From positions 248,001 to 312,000 of the forward strand of contig NZ_JAHDTI010000011.1 in assembly GCF_018531495.1 (NCBI RefSeq): 64,000 bases of DNA, in the 5' to 3' direction. The position numbers were made by a program, and so were the translations under genes. Under the pieces are notes generated by a model. The model did no database searches, was not told the origin of the DNA, and saw only the letters and a list, made by a program, of their open reading frames with translations. Positions 1 to 7,899 of this stretch are shown piece after piece; positions within the stretch are counted from its first letter, which is position 1, and each line of letters starts with the position of its first letter. The stretch comes from Nonomuraea sediminis. GTDB taxonomy: Bacteria > Actinomycetota > Actinomycetes > Streptosporangiales > Streptosporangiaceae.

Positions 1-114
1 GGACCCGTCGAGGGACTGAACACCGTCATGCTCATCGCCGGCCTGATCGCCCTGGCCGGCGCCGCGGCCGGGTTCGCGCTCATCCGGTCCCGCATCACCG
101 CGGAGGTGTCATGA
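1..114 (+). CDS. C-terminal end of a multi-pass membrane transporter (probably MFS), cut by the window edge
   Basis: Only the last 37 codons are inside the window, ending in TGA at 112-114. The peptide is one hydrophobic helix (about VMLIAGLIALAGAAAGFALI) followed by a short basic tail beginning RSR. This is how the last membrane segment of drug-exporter MFS proteins usually looks. Its stop overlaps the next ATG by 4 bases (ATGA at 111-114), so it is cotranscribed with the NO-synthase gene. In that context it would most simply be the exporter of the cluster product. Family assignment rests on one helix and the context only. Confidence 0.55.
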   Translation, partial: GPVEGLNTVMLIAGLIALAGAAAGFALIRSRITAEVS

Positions 115-1103
115 AATTTCATACCTACGAGCAGCTGGCCGAAGGGTGCAGGATCGGCTGGCGCAACCACGCCCGCTGCATCGGCCGCCTGCACTGGCAG
201 TCGCTGAAAGTGCTGGACCGGCGCGACGCCCGCACCGCCGAGGAGATCGCGCAGGGCTGCGTCGACCACCTCAGGCTGGCCACCGACGGCGGCAGGATCC
301 GCTCGGTCATGACGGTCTTCCCCGCCCGCAGGGGGCTGCGGATCTGGAACTCCCAGCTGATCCGCTACGCCGGATACCGGCAGCCCGACGGCTCGGTCGT
401 CGGCGACCCGGCCAACGCCGAGCTCACCGAGGTGGCCCAGGCGCTCGGCTGGCGCGGCCGGGGCGGCAGGTTCGACGTGCTGCCCCTGGTCATCCAGGTG
501 CCCGGCCGCTCGCCCGAGCTGTTCGACCTGCCCGAGGACGCGGTGCTCGAAGTGCCGATCAGCCACCCGGACCTGCCCTGGTTCGCCGATCTGGGGCTGC
601 GGTGGCACGCCGTACCCGCGATCTCGAACATGGCCTTCGAGCTGGACGGCGTGATCTTCCCCGCGGCGCCGTTCAACGGCTGGTACGTCAGCTTCGAGAT
701 CGGGGCGCGCAACTTCAGCGACGAGAACCGCTACAACCAGCTGCCCGAGGTGGCCCAGCGGATGGGGCTCGACACCCGCACCAGCGGCAGCCTGTGGAAG
801 GACCGCGCGCTGATCGAGCTCAACCAGGCTGTCATCCACTCCTTCAAGCAGGCCGGCGTCAAGCTCGTCGACCACCACGTGGCGGCCAGGCAGTTCGTCA
901 CGCACGAGGAGCGCGAGCGCCGCCAGGGGCGGGTCGCCCCGGCCGACTGGGCGTGGGTCGTGCCGCCCATCTCCGGCAGCACGGCCCCTACCTTCCACCG
1001 CTCCTACTCGGCCGAGCCCGTGCTGTCGCCGAACTTCCACTACCAGCCCGACCCCTGGACACAGCCGCAGCCTGCCCGCTGCCCCTTCGCCGATGCCGCC
1101 TGA
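111..1103 (+). CDS. nos: Nitric oxide synthase, oxygenase domain only
   Basis: Converts L-arginine to citrulline and NO at a thiolate-ligated haem, using electrons from a separate reductase. The 330-residue protein covers the whole bacterial NOS oxygenase fold. The haem-ligand motif RCIGR carries Cys23. The substrate-site segment PFNGWYVSFEIGARN includes Glu196, which should bind the arginine guanidinium. DWAWVVPPISGS is at about 279-290 and the C-terminal FHRSY/NFHYQ region is present. Compared with Bacillus NOS it lacks roughly 45 N-terminal residues. The start is fixed by a GGAGG about 4 bases upstream and by the 4-base overlap with the transporter gene, so the short N-terminus looks genuine. 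No reductase domain is fused, as is normal for bacterial NOS. An adenylating enzyme and a glycosyltransferase follow directly, suggesting a biosynthetic rather than signalling role, as for TxtD in thaxtomin biosynthesis. That role is inference. Confidence 0.93.
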   Translation: MKFHTYEQLAEGCRIGWRNHARCIGRLHWQSLKVLDRRDARTAEEIAQGCVDHLRLATDGGRIRSVMTVFPARRGLRIWNSQLIRYAGYRQPDGSVVGDPANAELTEVAQALGWRGRGGRFDVLPLVIQVPGRSPELFDLPEDAVLEVPISHPDLPWFADLGLRWHAVPAISNMAFELDGVIFPAAPFNGWYVSFEIGARNFSDENRYNQLPEVAQRMGLDTRTSGSLWKDRALIELNQAVIHSFKQAGVKLVDHHVAARQFVTHEERERRQGRVAPADWAWVVPPISGSTAPTFHRSYSAEPVLSPNFHYQPDPWTQPQPARCPFADAA

Positions 1104-1129
1104 CCCCGCTTTCGAGGAGGAATCCTGAA

Positions 1130-2800
1130 ATGTCACCCAGCTCGATCCCGCGTTTCCTGACCGACTACGCCCCGACCCGCTTCCGCCGCCGCTTCACCCC
1201 CTTCTCCCGCACGCCCGCCACCGCCCGTATGGGCGAGATCTGGCACGTCGCCGCCGAACGCAACCCCGGCCAGCTGGTCATCGTCGACCGGCCCTGCGAC
1301 ATCGACCCGCACGGCCCCACCACCCGCACCTACGCCGAGTGGGCCGCGCTGGTCGACAGGGCCGCCGCCTGGCTGCACGCCGCCGGCGTCCGCGCCTGGG
1401 ACCGGGTGGTCATCATGAAGGCCAACCACCTCGACGTCGCCCTGCTCGGCTGCGCGGCCGCCCGCATCGGCGCCGTCCCGGCCATGCTGTCGGGCACGTT
1501 CGGCCCCGAGCACGCCAGGATCCTGCTGCAGCGCCTGGAGCGGCCCTTCCTGGTGACCGACGCGGCCCACGTGGCCTCGTGCGACCTCACGCCCGAGGTC
1601 GTCGCCACGACGGCCCGCACGATCACGGTCGACGACGTGGCCTGCCGTACGGACCTGACGCCCTTGCGGGAGTTGATGGGCGGCCCCGCCGTGCAGGCGA
1701 GCCTGCGGGCCGACCACGAGCCGATGGTGATCACCCACACCTCAGGCACGACCGGGGTGCCCAAGCTGGTCATGCACTCGGCCGCGTCTGCCTACTCGCT
1801 CGCGCTGGTCGAGGCCGAGCGGTGGCCGCGCTTCCGGCTGCGCGCCGACGACGTGGTGGCCTTCTGCGACCCGTACTGCCACCAGCGGATGACCACCGGC
1901 ATGGCCGCCATGGCCACGGTCACGCCCCGCATGATCATGCTGTCGGAGCCCAGGTCGCCGCGGGTGCGGGAGCTGCTGCGCGAGCACCGGCCCACCGTGG
2001 TGGAGACGCTGCCGAACATCTACCTGGCGTGGGAGCCGTTGGCCCGCGAAGCCGGCCTGTTCGACCGGGTGCGGCTGTTCATCAACTCCTTCGACGCGAT
2101 CCACACCCGCACGATCCGCACGTTCCTGCATGCCACCAGGCGCCGCATGCCGATCTGGGTGCAGTCGTGGAGCCAGAGCGAGAACGGCGCCCTGGTCATC
2201 CGTCCCTACCTGCGCCGCTCGGTCCGCCGCCGCGGCCACCGCCCGCCGCCGACCCAGCTGCTCGGCTGGCCCATCCCGTCGGTCGCCAAGATCCGCGCCG
2301 TCGACCCCGACACGGGCCGGCCCGTACGGCGGGGCCAGGTGGGCCTGATCGAGATCGCCCAGCCGGGCCGGTGCCTGGCCTACGTGGGCGAGATGGAACG
2401 CCACGACCTCAAGCGCGACGGGAACTGGTGGAACACCGGCGACCTCGGCGTCATCAACCGCTGGGGCGCGGTCCGCCTGGTCGACCGCGAGATCGACCGC
2501 ATCCCCGGGGCCAGCGCGATCGAGCTGGAGGACGTGCTGCTCGACCGGCTGCCGCGGACCACCGAGGTGGTCATCCTGCCGGTCTCCGGCGGCCTGCCCG
2601 TGCCGGTCGTCAGCGCCGACGGCCCGCTCGACCCGGCCGAGTGGAAGCGCGCGACCGCGGACCTGCCCGCGCTGGCCGAGCCCATCCAGATCCGCTGGGA
2701 GGACTTCCCGCGCACCGGCACCTGGAAGATCCGTCGCGTCCAGCTCCGCGAGCAGTTGCTGACCGGCGCCCAGGCCGTGGGGATCGGACGATGGACATGA
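1130..2800 (+). CDS. AMP-dependent acyl/aryl acid ligase (ANL superfamily)
   Basis: Predicted to activate a carboxylic acid as acyl-AMP, then transfer it to CoA or another acceptor. The 556-residue protein has the phosphate-binding loop THTSGTTGVPK (202-212), the WWNTGDLG motif with the ribose-binding Asp, the hinge region RLVDREIDRIPG, and a C-terminal TGTWKIRR holding the catalytic Lys. The usual YGxTE motif is replaced by QSWSQSENG, an atypical adenine-site sequence that may mark an unusual substrate or subfamily. The start ATG at 1130 has GAGGAGGAA upstream, 26 bases after the NOS stop. No carrier-protein domain is fused. The 3' end overlaps the glycosyltransferase start, so the three genes form one operon. 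Substrate unknown. Confidence 0.85.
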   Translation: MSPSSIPRFLTDYAPTRFRRRFTPFSRTPATARMGEIWHVAAERNPGQLVIVDRPCDIDPHGPTTRTYAEWAALVDRAAAWLHAAGVRAWDRVVIMKANHLDVALLGCAAARIGAVPAMLSGTFGPEHARILLQRLERPFLVTDAAHVASCDLTPEVVATTARTITVDDVACRTDLTPLRELMGGPAVQASLRADHEPMVITHTSGTTGVPKLVMHSAASAYSLALVEAERWPRFRLRADDVVAFCDPYCHQRMTTGMAAMATVTPRMIMLSEPRSPRVRELLREHRPTVVETLPNIYLAWEPLAREAGLFDRVRLFINSFDAIHTRTIRTFLHATRRRMPIWVQSWSQSENGALVIRPYLRRSVRRRGHRPPPTQLLGWPIPSVAKIRAVDPDTGRPVRRGQVGLIEIAQPGRCLAYVGEMERHDLKRDGNWWNTGDLGVINRWGAVRLVDREIDRIPGASAIELEDVLLDRLPRTTEVVILPVSGGLPVPVVSADGPLDPAEWKRATADLPALAEPIQIRWEDFPRTGTWKIRRVQLREQLLTGAQAVGIGRWT

Positions 2801-4035
2801 GCCGCTACCTGATCTACACCGCGCCCGGCAGCGGCCACCTCTACCCGCTGATCCCCACGATGCTCGAGCTACGCGCCCGCGGCCACGAGGTGGTGGTCAT
2901 GTCCGAGCGCGACGGCCTTCCCCCTCTGCGTGACCTCGGCTTCGAGGCCGAGCCGATCGCACCCGAGATCGAGGCGCGCGGCGACGACACGTGGAAGGCC
3001 TGGACCCCCATCGGCGCCATGCGCCGCTCGGTCGCCATGTACGTCGACCGGGCCAGGTACGAGGTCGCCGACCTGTGGCGGGCGCTCGCGCACTGGAATC
3101 CCGACTTCGTGCTGGTCGACAACAACTGCTGGGGCGCCGCCGCTGCCGCCCAGGCCGCGGGCGTCGCCTGGGCGCAGGCCGCCACGTTCCTGCTGCCGCT
3201 GGTCACCCCGGACGCCCCGCCGTTCGGGCTCGGGCTCAAGCCCTCGCGCCACCCGCTGGCCCGGCTGCGCGACGCGATCCTGGCCAGGTCGGCGCTGCCG
3301 ATCTTCGACGTCCTGCTTCCGCCGGTCAACGCCATGCGCCGCGAGCTCGGGTTACGGCCGGTCAAGCACGTGCCCGAGCTGTACATGCAGGCGCCGCTCG
3401 TGCTCAGCTACACGGCCGCGCCGCTGGAGTACCACCGCACGTGCCTGCCGCGGTCGGTGCGCTTCGTCGGGCCGGGGGAGTGGGATCCCCCGGCGGCCGA
3501 GCCCGCCTGGCTGGCCGCGATGCGGCGGCCGATCGTGCTGGTCACCGGCTCGACGCTGTTCCAGGACGACGCCGAGCTGGTGCAGACGGCACTCGACGCG
3601 CTGGCCGGCGAGCCCTACGACGTGGTCGCCACCACGGCCTCGCTCGACCCCTCGGACTTCCGGGTCCCCGCCAACGCGCACGTCGAACGGTTCGTCCCGC
3701 ACAGCGCGGTGCTGCGGCGGGCGGCGGCGGTGGTGTGCCACGGCGGGATGGGCATCACGCAGAAGGCGCTGCTCAACGGCGTCCCCGTGTGCGTGGTGCC
3801 GTTCGGCAGGGACCAGCTCGAGGTGGCCCGGCGCGTCGACGTCGCCGGGGCGGGCGTGCGGCTGCCGAAGTCCAGGCTGCGGGCCGACGACCTCCGCGCC
3901 GCCGTACGGCGGACCATCGGGCTGAAGGAGCAGGCCGAGCGGGCCGGAGAGCGCCTGCGGGCGGCCGGGGGCGCGCGGGCCGCCGCGGACGCTCTCGAGC
4001 AAGCTACTATCGCACATAGTAGAATGGGCGCGTGA
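2791..4035 (+). CDS. GT1-family glycosyltransferase (macrolide/UGT-like)
   Basis: A GT-B fold enzyme of 414 residues, expected to move a sugar from a nucleotide donor to a small molecule. The N-terminus (YTAPGSGHLYPLIPTMLELR) is the typical acceptor-domain opening. The donor motif CHGGMGITQKALLNGVPVC followed by PFGRDQ lies near residues 313-340. Two ATG codons fit the start: 2791, and 2797, which would make an ATGA overlap with the ligase stop. Either way the genes overlap and are translationally coupled. It probably decorates the product made by the NOS and ligase genes, or performs self-resistance glycosylation; the sequence cannot separate these. Confidence 0.85.
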   Translation: MDMSRYLIYTAPGSGHLYPLIPTMLELRARGHEVVVMSERDGLPPLRDLGFEAEPIAPEIEARGDDTWKAWTPIGAMRRSVAMYVDRARYEVADLWRALAHWNPDFVLVDNNCWGAAAAAQAAGVAWAQAATFLLPLVTPDAPPFGLGLKPSRHPLARLRDAILARSALPIFDVLLPPVNAMRRELGLRPVKHVPELYMQAPLVLSYTAAPLEYHRTCLPRSVRFVGPGEWDPPAAEPAWLAAMRRPIVLVTGSTLFQDDAELVQTALDALAGEPYDVVATTASLDPSDFRVPANAHVERFVPHSAVLRRAAAVVCHGGMGITQKALLNGVPVCVVPFGRDQLEVARRVDVAGAGVRLPKSRLRADDLRAAVRRTIGLKEQAERAGERLRAAGGARAAADALEQATIAHSRMGA

Positions 4036-4170
4036 AGATCAACGTCGTCCGCCCCGGCGAGCTCGGCCCCCTCGAGCTCGCCGCGTGGCGGACCTTCCGA
4101 CGTCAACCCGTTCCTCTGCCCGGAGTTCACCGTGGTGGTGGGACGGCTGCGGGAGCGCGTCAGGGCCGCG
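4032..4170 (+). pseudogene. Degraded 5' fragment of a CelD/BcsL-type acetyltransferase
   Basis: A GTG at 4032 overlapping the glycosyltransferase stop (GTGA) opens a reading frame coding MKINVVRPGELGPLELAAW, which matches the usual N-terminus of actinobacterial CelD-like GNAT_6 proteins. After about 22 codons the family motif continues in another frame as NPFLCPEFTVVVGRLRERV, so a frameshift or small deletion lies near 4092-4101. The rest of the gene is missing, and the convergent iron-reductase gene begins at 4172. CelD-type proteins often sit in cell-envelope or natural-product clusters, so this was probably the next gene of the NOS operon. Family call is from remembered N-terminal pattern, not a search. 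Confidence 0.6.
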
Positions 4171-4171
4171 G

Positions 4172-4924
4172 TCAGTGGGGGACGACCCCGTCCGCCAGGA
4201 CGCGGCGGTAGTTGGCCACCCGGTCCTCGACGCTGTCGAGACAGCAGCTCGAGCACTTCACCGCCTCGTCCGAGGTGTAGTACAGGCAGCAGGTGTTGCG
4301 CAGGTAGAACAGGCCCTCCCGGTCGCCCTCCCGCAGCCTGATCACCTCACCCAGCTTCTCCAGCCCGCCGGACGAGGCTCCGAGGAACTCCGCGTAGGCC
4401 TGTTCGAGCAGGTCCACGTCGCCGCCCCTGCGGCTGGCGATGCAGAACGCCGCCGCGCACCCGTGCGCCACGCCGCCCCTGAGCTGGCGCTGCCCCGCGC
4501 GGGTCCGCACCCGCATCGCCTCGGCCAGCGGCAGCAGGTGCTCGTCCAGCACCCACGACACCAGCGTCTGAAGCCCCACGCCCCTGGTGTACGGCCGGCG
4601 CAGCGCCACCGCCTCGAACCCGTGGTGCGGCGAGAGCCTGATGGCCACGTTCTCCGGCCGCATGTCGACCACCGCCCGGTCGAGCGCCCACGCCAGCAGC
4701 GCGGCGGCCGTCACCGTCCCCGCGTACACCGCCATCACGGTCAGCGCGGTGGCGTGGTCGGACTTCTGTCCGCTGGCGACCCGCTCGGCCTCCAGGACCC
4801 GGCCCAGCTCCGCGGAGTGCGGATCGAGGAGCCTGTCGCAGCCGATCCAGTCCATGCCGGGAGCGGGCTCCCGCTCGAGCCGGAAACGCTCGCCGTACGA
4901 CTCCAGCCTGGCGAAGACATCCAC
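4172..4924 (-). CDS. FhuF-like ferric-siderophore reductase with C-terminal 2Fe-2S site
   Basis: About 250 residues, cytoplasmic. The C-terminus contains CC-x10-C-x2-C (NTCCLYYT...KCSSCC), the exact spacing of the [2Fe-2S]-binding cysteines in FhuF, the protein that reduces and releases iron from imported siderophores. The rest fits the FhuF/IucA-type helical domain but has no other diagnostic motif. I chose the GTG at 4924 because GGAGGAG lies about 6 bases upstream; an upstream TTG at 4939 would add five residues but has no ribosome site. No siderophore synthesis or uptake gene sits beside it in the window, so it may serve a system elsewhere. Confidence 0.8.
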   Translation of the reverse strand: MDVFARLESYGERFRLEREPAPGMDWIGCDRLLDPHSAELGRVLEAERVASGQKSDHATALTVMAVYAGTVTAAALLAWALDRAVVDMRPENVAIRLSPHHGFEAVALRRPYTRGVGLQTLVSWVLDEHLLPLAEAMRVRTRAGQRQLRGGVAHGCAAAFCIASRRGGDVDLLEQAYAEFLGASSGGLEKLGEVIRLREGDREGLFYLRNTCCLYYTSDEAVKCSSCCLDSVEDRVANYRRVLADGVVPH

Positions 4925-5003
4925 GTCGGGCTCCTCCAACTATAGGTGATCGTAGGAGGAACGTATCAGGTCGCCCGGGCGCGGCGGGTGGGTCGCCCCG
5001 GCG

Positions 5004-5606
5004 CTACGCGGACGCGGGGAGGTGGCCGCCCAGGACGGCTGTGGTGACGCGGCGCATGTGGGCGTGGAGGGCCGGGTCCTGGGGGCCGCGGGTGAACAGG
5101 AGTTGGTGGGCGGCGCCGACCAGGGCCAGCGCGAGGGCGGACGCGTCCGCCGCGGCGGAGAGGCGGCCGTGGCGCTGCTCGGCCTCCAGGTAGCCGGCCA
5201 GCAGCCGCTCGGCGGCGTCCATGCTGATGGTGCCTTCGCCGAGCGCCCGGTGGAGCCTGGCCGTGATGGCCGGCCTGGCCAGGGCGAGCCTGGCCAGGGC
5301 CAGCAGGTTGCCGGAGAACAGCGTGCCGATCGCGCCCATCACGTTGTCGACCACGTGCCCGGATCCGGCGCGGTCGGACAGGTCGAGCAGCCCCTCCGCA
5401 ACTCTGCCCGCCCGGTCGACCAGCAGCTCGGCCAGGAACTCGTCCAGGTCGGGGAAGTGGTTGTAGAGCAGCCCGGTGGCGACGCCCGCCTCCCGCGTGA
5501 TCGCCCGCCCGGTCAGCCCCGACGGCCCCTCGCGCAGCAGCACCTGCTCGGCCGCGTCGAACAGTTGGCGGCGTATCTCGGGAATCGCGACCCCACGCGG
5601 TGACAT
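5004..5606 (-). CDS. TetR-family repressor of the adjacent monooxygenase
   Basis: A 200-residue one-component regulator with an N-terminal helix-turn-helix (TGRAITREAGVATGLLYNHF, about 33-52) and a variable ligand-binding C-terminal half. It is divergent from the FAD monooxygenase at 5748. The 141-base gap holds two copies of ATGAGC-N4-GCTCAT (5635-5671) and a central palindrome. The usual arrangement is that this repressor controls both itself and the monooxygenase and is released by a substrate-like ligand. The ligand is unknown. Confidence 0.9.
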   Translation of the reverse strand: MSPRGVAIPEIRRQLFDAAEQVLLREGPSGLTGRAITREAGVATGLLYNHFPDLDEFLAELLVDRAGRVAEGLLDLSDRAGSGHVVDNVMGAIGTLFSGNLLALARLALARPAITARLHRALGEGTISMDAAERLLAGYLEAEQRHGRLSAAADASALALALVGAAHQLLFTRGPQDPALHAHMRRVTTAVLGGHLPASA

Positions 5607-5631
5607 GGTCGTTCACCTTATCGCCTTGCGC

Positions 5632-5673
5632 AGAATGAACAGTCGCTCATACTGTATGAGCACTCGCTCATTC
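5632..5673. promoter_or_regulatory. Twin TetR operator between divergent genes
   Basis: Two 16-base inverted repeats of consensus ATGAGC-N4-GCTCAT lie at 5635-5650 (one mismatch, ATGAAC) and 5656-5671 (perfect), with centres 21 bases apart, two helical turns. Between them GCTCATAC-T-GTATGAGC (5645-5661) is itself a perfect palindrome. The site is 26 bases upstream of the TetR start and 75 bases upstream of the monooxygenase start, so it can control both. Confidence 0.75.
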
Positions 5674-5747
5674 TTCGGAGGCGCCAGCGGCGAACGCCTG
5701 CCTGGTCCCCTCCGGCGGCTTCCTCCTGCATGCGGAAAGGAATCACC

Positions 5748-6890
5748 ATGAAACGAGTGATCATCGTCGGGGCAGGCATCGCCGGGCTCGCCACCGCGCT
5801 GCGCCTGCGGCAGATCGGGTGGGATCCGCTCGTCGTCGAGCGCGCGCCCGCCCGGCGCACGGGCGGCTTCGCGGTCGTCTTCTCAGGCATGGGGTACGGC
5901 GCGGCCGAGCGGATCGGGATCCTGCCCGAGCTCACCCGGCGCGCGGCCCGTGGCTACGACTTCGCCTACCTGACCCGGAACGGGCGGCCGCGGTTCAAGG
6001 TGCCGGCCTCGATGCTGTTCCGGATGATCGGCGACGACGCGCTCACGATGCTGCGCGGCGACCTCGAGGCCGTGCTGTACGAGGCGGCCGACGCCGAGAT
6101 CCGCTTCGGTACAACGGTCACGGGCGTATCCCAGGACGCCGGGGGAGTGGAGGTGACGTTCGGGGACGGTACGGTCGAGCGGGCCGACCTGCTCGTCGGC
6201 GCCGACGGCCTGCACTCGACCGTGCGGAAGCTGGTCTTCGGGCCCGAGCGGGACTTCCTGGTGGACCTGGGCCACATGGTCGGCGCCCTCAACCTGGAGC
6301 GGCTGCCGGACGGAGCGGCCGAGGGCTCGTTCTCCACCGTGAGCGAGGTCGGCAGGACCTTCGTGGTCGCCGACCTCGGCGGCGGCCGGGTCGCCGGGTA
6401 CTTCATCTACGGCTGCCCCGACACAGGCGCCGAGCTGGCCCTCGGCCCGGGGCGCGCGCTGCGGCGGGCCTTCCCCGGGCCGCGCTGGGCCGTGACCGAC
6501 CTCCTCGGCGGCCTCGACGAGGACGCGCTGTACTTCGACGGCGTGGCCCAGATCGTCATGGACCGGTGGAGCCGCGGCCGGGTGGTCCTGGTGGGGGACG
6601 CGGCCTGGTGCGTAAGCCTGTTCGGCGGGTACGGCTCCTCGCTGGCCGTGGGGGGCGCCGACCTGCTCGCCACCACGCTGGAGGCGCATCCGGACGACCT
6701 CGGAGCGGCGCTGGCCGCCTGGGAGGCGGGCCTGCGCGCCGAGGTAGCCGACCGCCAGCGCAGAGGCCGCGCCAACATCGCCGCCCACGCTCCCCGCAAC
6801 CGCCTCGAGCTGGCCATCCAGCAGCTGCCGCTGCGCCTGGCGGCCGTCCCGCCGGTCGCGCACCTGCTCAGGCGGCACCACGCCGCCTAG
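5748..6890 (+). CDS. FAD-dependent monooxygenase (group A, PHBH/UbiH-like)
   Basis: A 380-residue soluble flavoprotein. The N-terminal Rossmann motif VGAGIAGLATALRL (about 7-20) binds FAD. The second conserved segment VGADGLHSTVRKL and the third GRVVLVGDAAWCVS with FGGYGSSLAV are in the right order for aromatic or tetracycline-type hydroxylases. The start at 5748 is preceded by GGAAAGG; an upstream ATG at 5730 lacks a site. It is divergent from, and probably repressed by, the TetR at 5004-5606. A role in inactivating or oxidising a small aromatic molecule is inferred; substrate unknown. Confidence 0.88.
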   Translation: MKRVIIVGAGIAGLATALRLRQIGWDPLVVERAPARRTGGFAVVFSGMGYGAAERIGILPELTRRAARGYDFAYLTRNGRPRFKVPASMLFRMIGDDALTMLRGDLEAVLYEAADAEIRFGTTVTGVSQDAGGVEVTFGDGTVERADLLVGADGLHSTVRKLVFGPERDFLVDLGHMVGALNLERLPDGAAEGSFSTVSEVGRTFVVADLGGGRVAGYFIYGCPDTGAELALGPGRALRRAFPGPRWAVTDLLGGLDEDALYFDGVAQIVMDRWSRGRVVLVGDAAWCVSLFGGYGSSLAVGGADLLATTLEAHPDDLGAALAAWEAGLRAEVADRQRRGRANIAAHAPRNRLELAIQQLPLRLAAVPPVAHLLRRHHAA

Positions 6891-7831
6891 CGTTTGAAGC
6901 CGATGTGCACGTGGTCCTCGTGCACGGTGTTGGTGAAGGCCCCGCCGTACCTGGTCGAGAAGGCGACGGGGCCGCCGACCTCGTCCGAGCCGTAGCGCAG
7001 GGCCGCCTCCATGACCGCCCGTACGGCGGGGCCGCCCGCGGTGACGCGGCGGCCGTCGACCGCCCAGATGTCGACCGCCCGGCCGCGCGTGTGGTTGCTG
7101 GTCGAGGGGCTGCCGAAGACGCGGGTGGGGTGGCCGGAGGCCAGCACGGTCACCGAGATCCGGTGGTCGCGGGCCAGCCGCAGCATCATCCGCAGCACGC
7201 GGTCGTCGATGCGGCCCGCCCGGATGTCCCATCGGGCACTGTCGGGCAGGACGATCCGCTTGGCGGCCAGGACCTTCCTGCCCGGGCCGTCCGCGCGGCC
7301 ACCCGTGGGGGCCTTGCCGCCCAGCGCGGCGAGCTGGATGACGCGCCAGGTGGGGCCGCGCCTGGCCAGCCGGACGTCGATAGTGCGCGTCCCGGTGGTC
7401 AGCACACCGTCGCGCAGCTGCGACAGCCGTACCACCGCCATGATCGAGGCCTGGTCGCGGGTGAGGCCGCCGAGCTGCGGATAGACCACCTGGATCGCGC
7501 CTGCGGCGGCAGGGGACAGCAGCGGGGCGGCCGCCCTGGCGGCGGTGACCGGTAGCCCTTCTGCCGCCAGCCGTTCGCGGGCGCCCGGCAGGGTCCCCGC
7601 GCCGCGGTCGTAGCCGAACAGCGTCTCCAGGTACGCGACGGCCGCCCGCTTGACCGCCACGGCGGGCTCGTCGGACGCGACCACGTAAGGCGTCACCCGC
7701 GGCAACCGCACCGGGGACGGGGTGGGGACCGGGGCGGTCGCGGGGAACCCGGCGGCGGCGGGCCGCTCGCCGGGCAGGCCGCACGCGGTGAGGCCGAGCA
7801 ACAGTGCGGAGGCCACGAACGCCCTGCTCAC
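6887..7831 (-). CDS. Lipoprotein with M15-like (VanY/D-Ala-D-Ala carboxypeptidase fold) domain
   Basis: About 314 residues. A lipoprotein signal (AFVASALLLGLTACG) ends in the lipobox LTAC, placing it on the outer face of the membrane. The C-terminal third has SNHTRGRAVDIW and, at the very end, HEDHVHIGFKR. These match the zinc-binding SxHxxGxAxD and HxH signatures of peptidase M15/hedgehog-type domains, so cell-wall peptide cleavage or recognition is likely. The middle part is not recognised. The GTG at 7831 is the best start because it begins the signal peptide; a better ribosome site (GTGGAGG) lies somewhat far upstream. A long palindrome at 7868-7896 sits in its promoter. Its 3' end overlaps the convergent monooxygenase gene by 4 bases. 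Confidence 0.72.
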   Translation of the reverse strand: MSRAFVASALLLGLTACGLPGERPAAAGFPATAPVPTPSPVRLPRVTPYVVASDEPAVAVKRAAVAYLETLFGYDRGAGTLPGARERLAAEGLPVTAARAAAPLLSPAAAGAIQVVYPQLGGLTRDQASIMAVVRLSQLRDGVLTTGTRTIDVRLARRGPTWRVIQLAALGGKAPTGGRADGPGRKVLAAKRIVLPDSARWDIRAGRIDDRVLRMMLRLARDHRISVTVLASGHPTRVFGSPSTSNHTRGRAVDIWAVDGRRVTAGGPAVRAVMEAALRYGSDEVGGPVAFSTRYGGAFTNTVHEDHVHIGFKR

Positions 7832-7867
7832 AGGCCGGGCCAGAGCGACGACATGCCTCCACCGTAC

Positions 7868-7896
7868 CTCATCTACGATTCTCAATCGTAGATGAG
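7868..7896. promoter_or_regulatory. 29-base perfect palindrome, probable TetR operator
   Basis: CTCATCTACGATT and its exact complement AATCGTAGATGAG flank CTC. The core TCTACGAT-N5-ATCGTAGA reappears at 9877-9897 in the promoter of the operon that encodes the TetR at 7900-8463. The palindrome lies between the TetR stop and the lipoprotein start and has no T-run, so it is more likely an operator for the lipoprotein gene than a terminator. Confidence 0.72.
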
Positions 7897-7899
7897 ATG

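Noticed and set aside
146..1129. Plus-strand open frame running into the acyl ligase from inside the NOS gene
   Set aside because: The Arg/Ala/Pro-rich translation is a frame shadow of NOS; the ligase has a proper ATG and ribosome site at 1130.
7868..7896. Palindrome as a transcription terminator of the TetR gene
   Set aside because: It lacks a following U-run and has moderate GC content. The same arm sequence recurs in another promoter, which fits an operator better.
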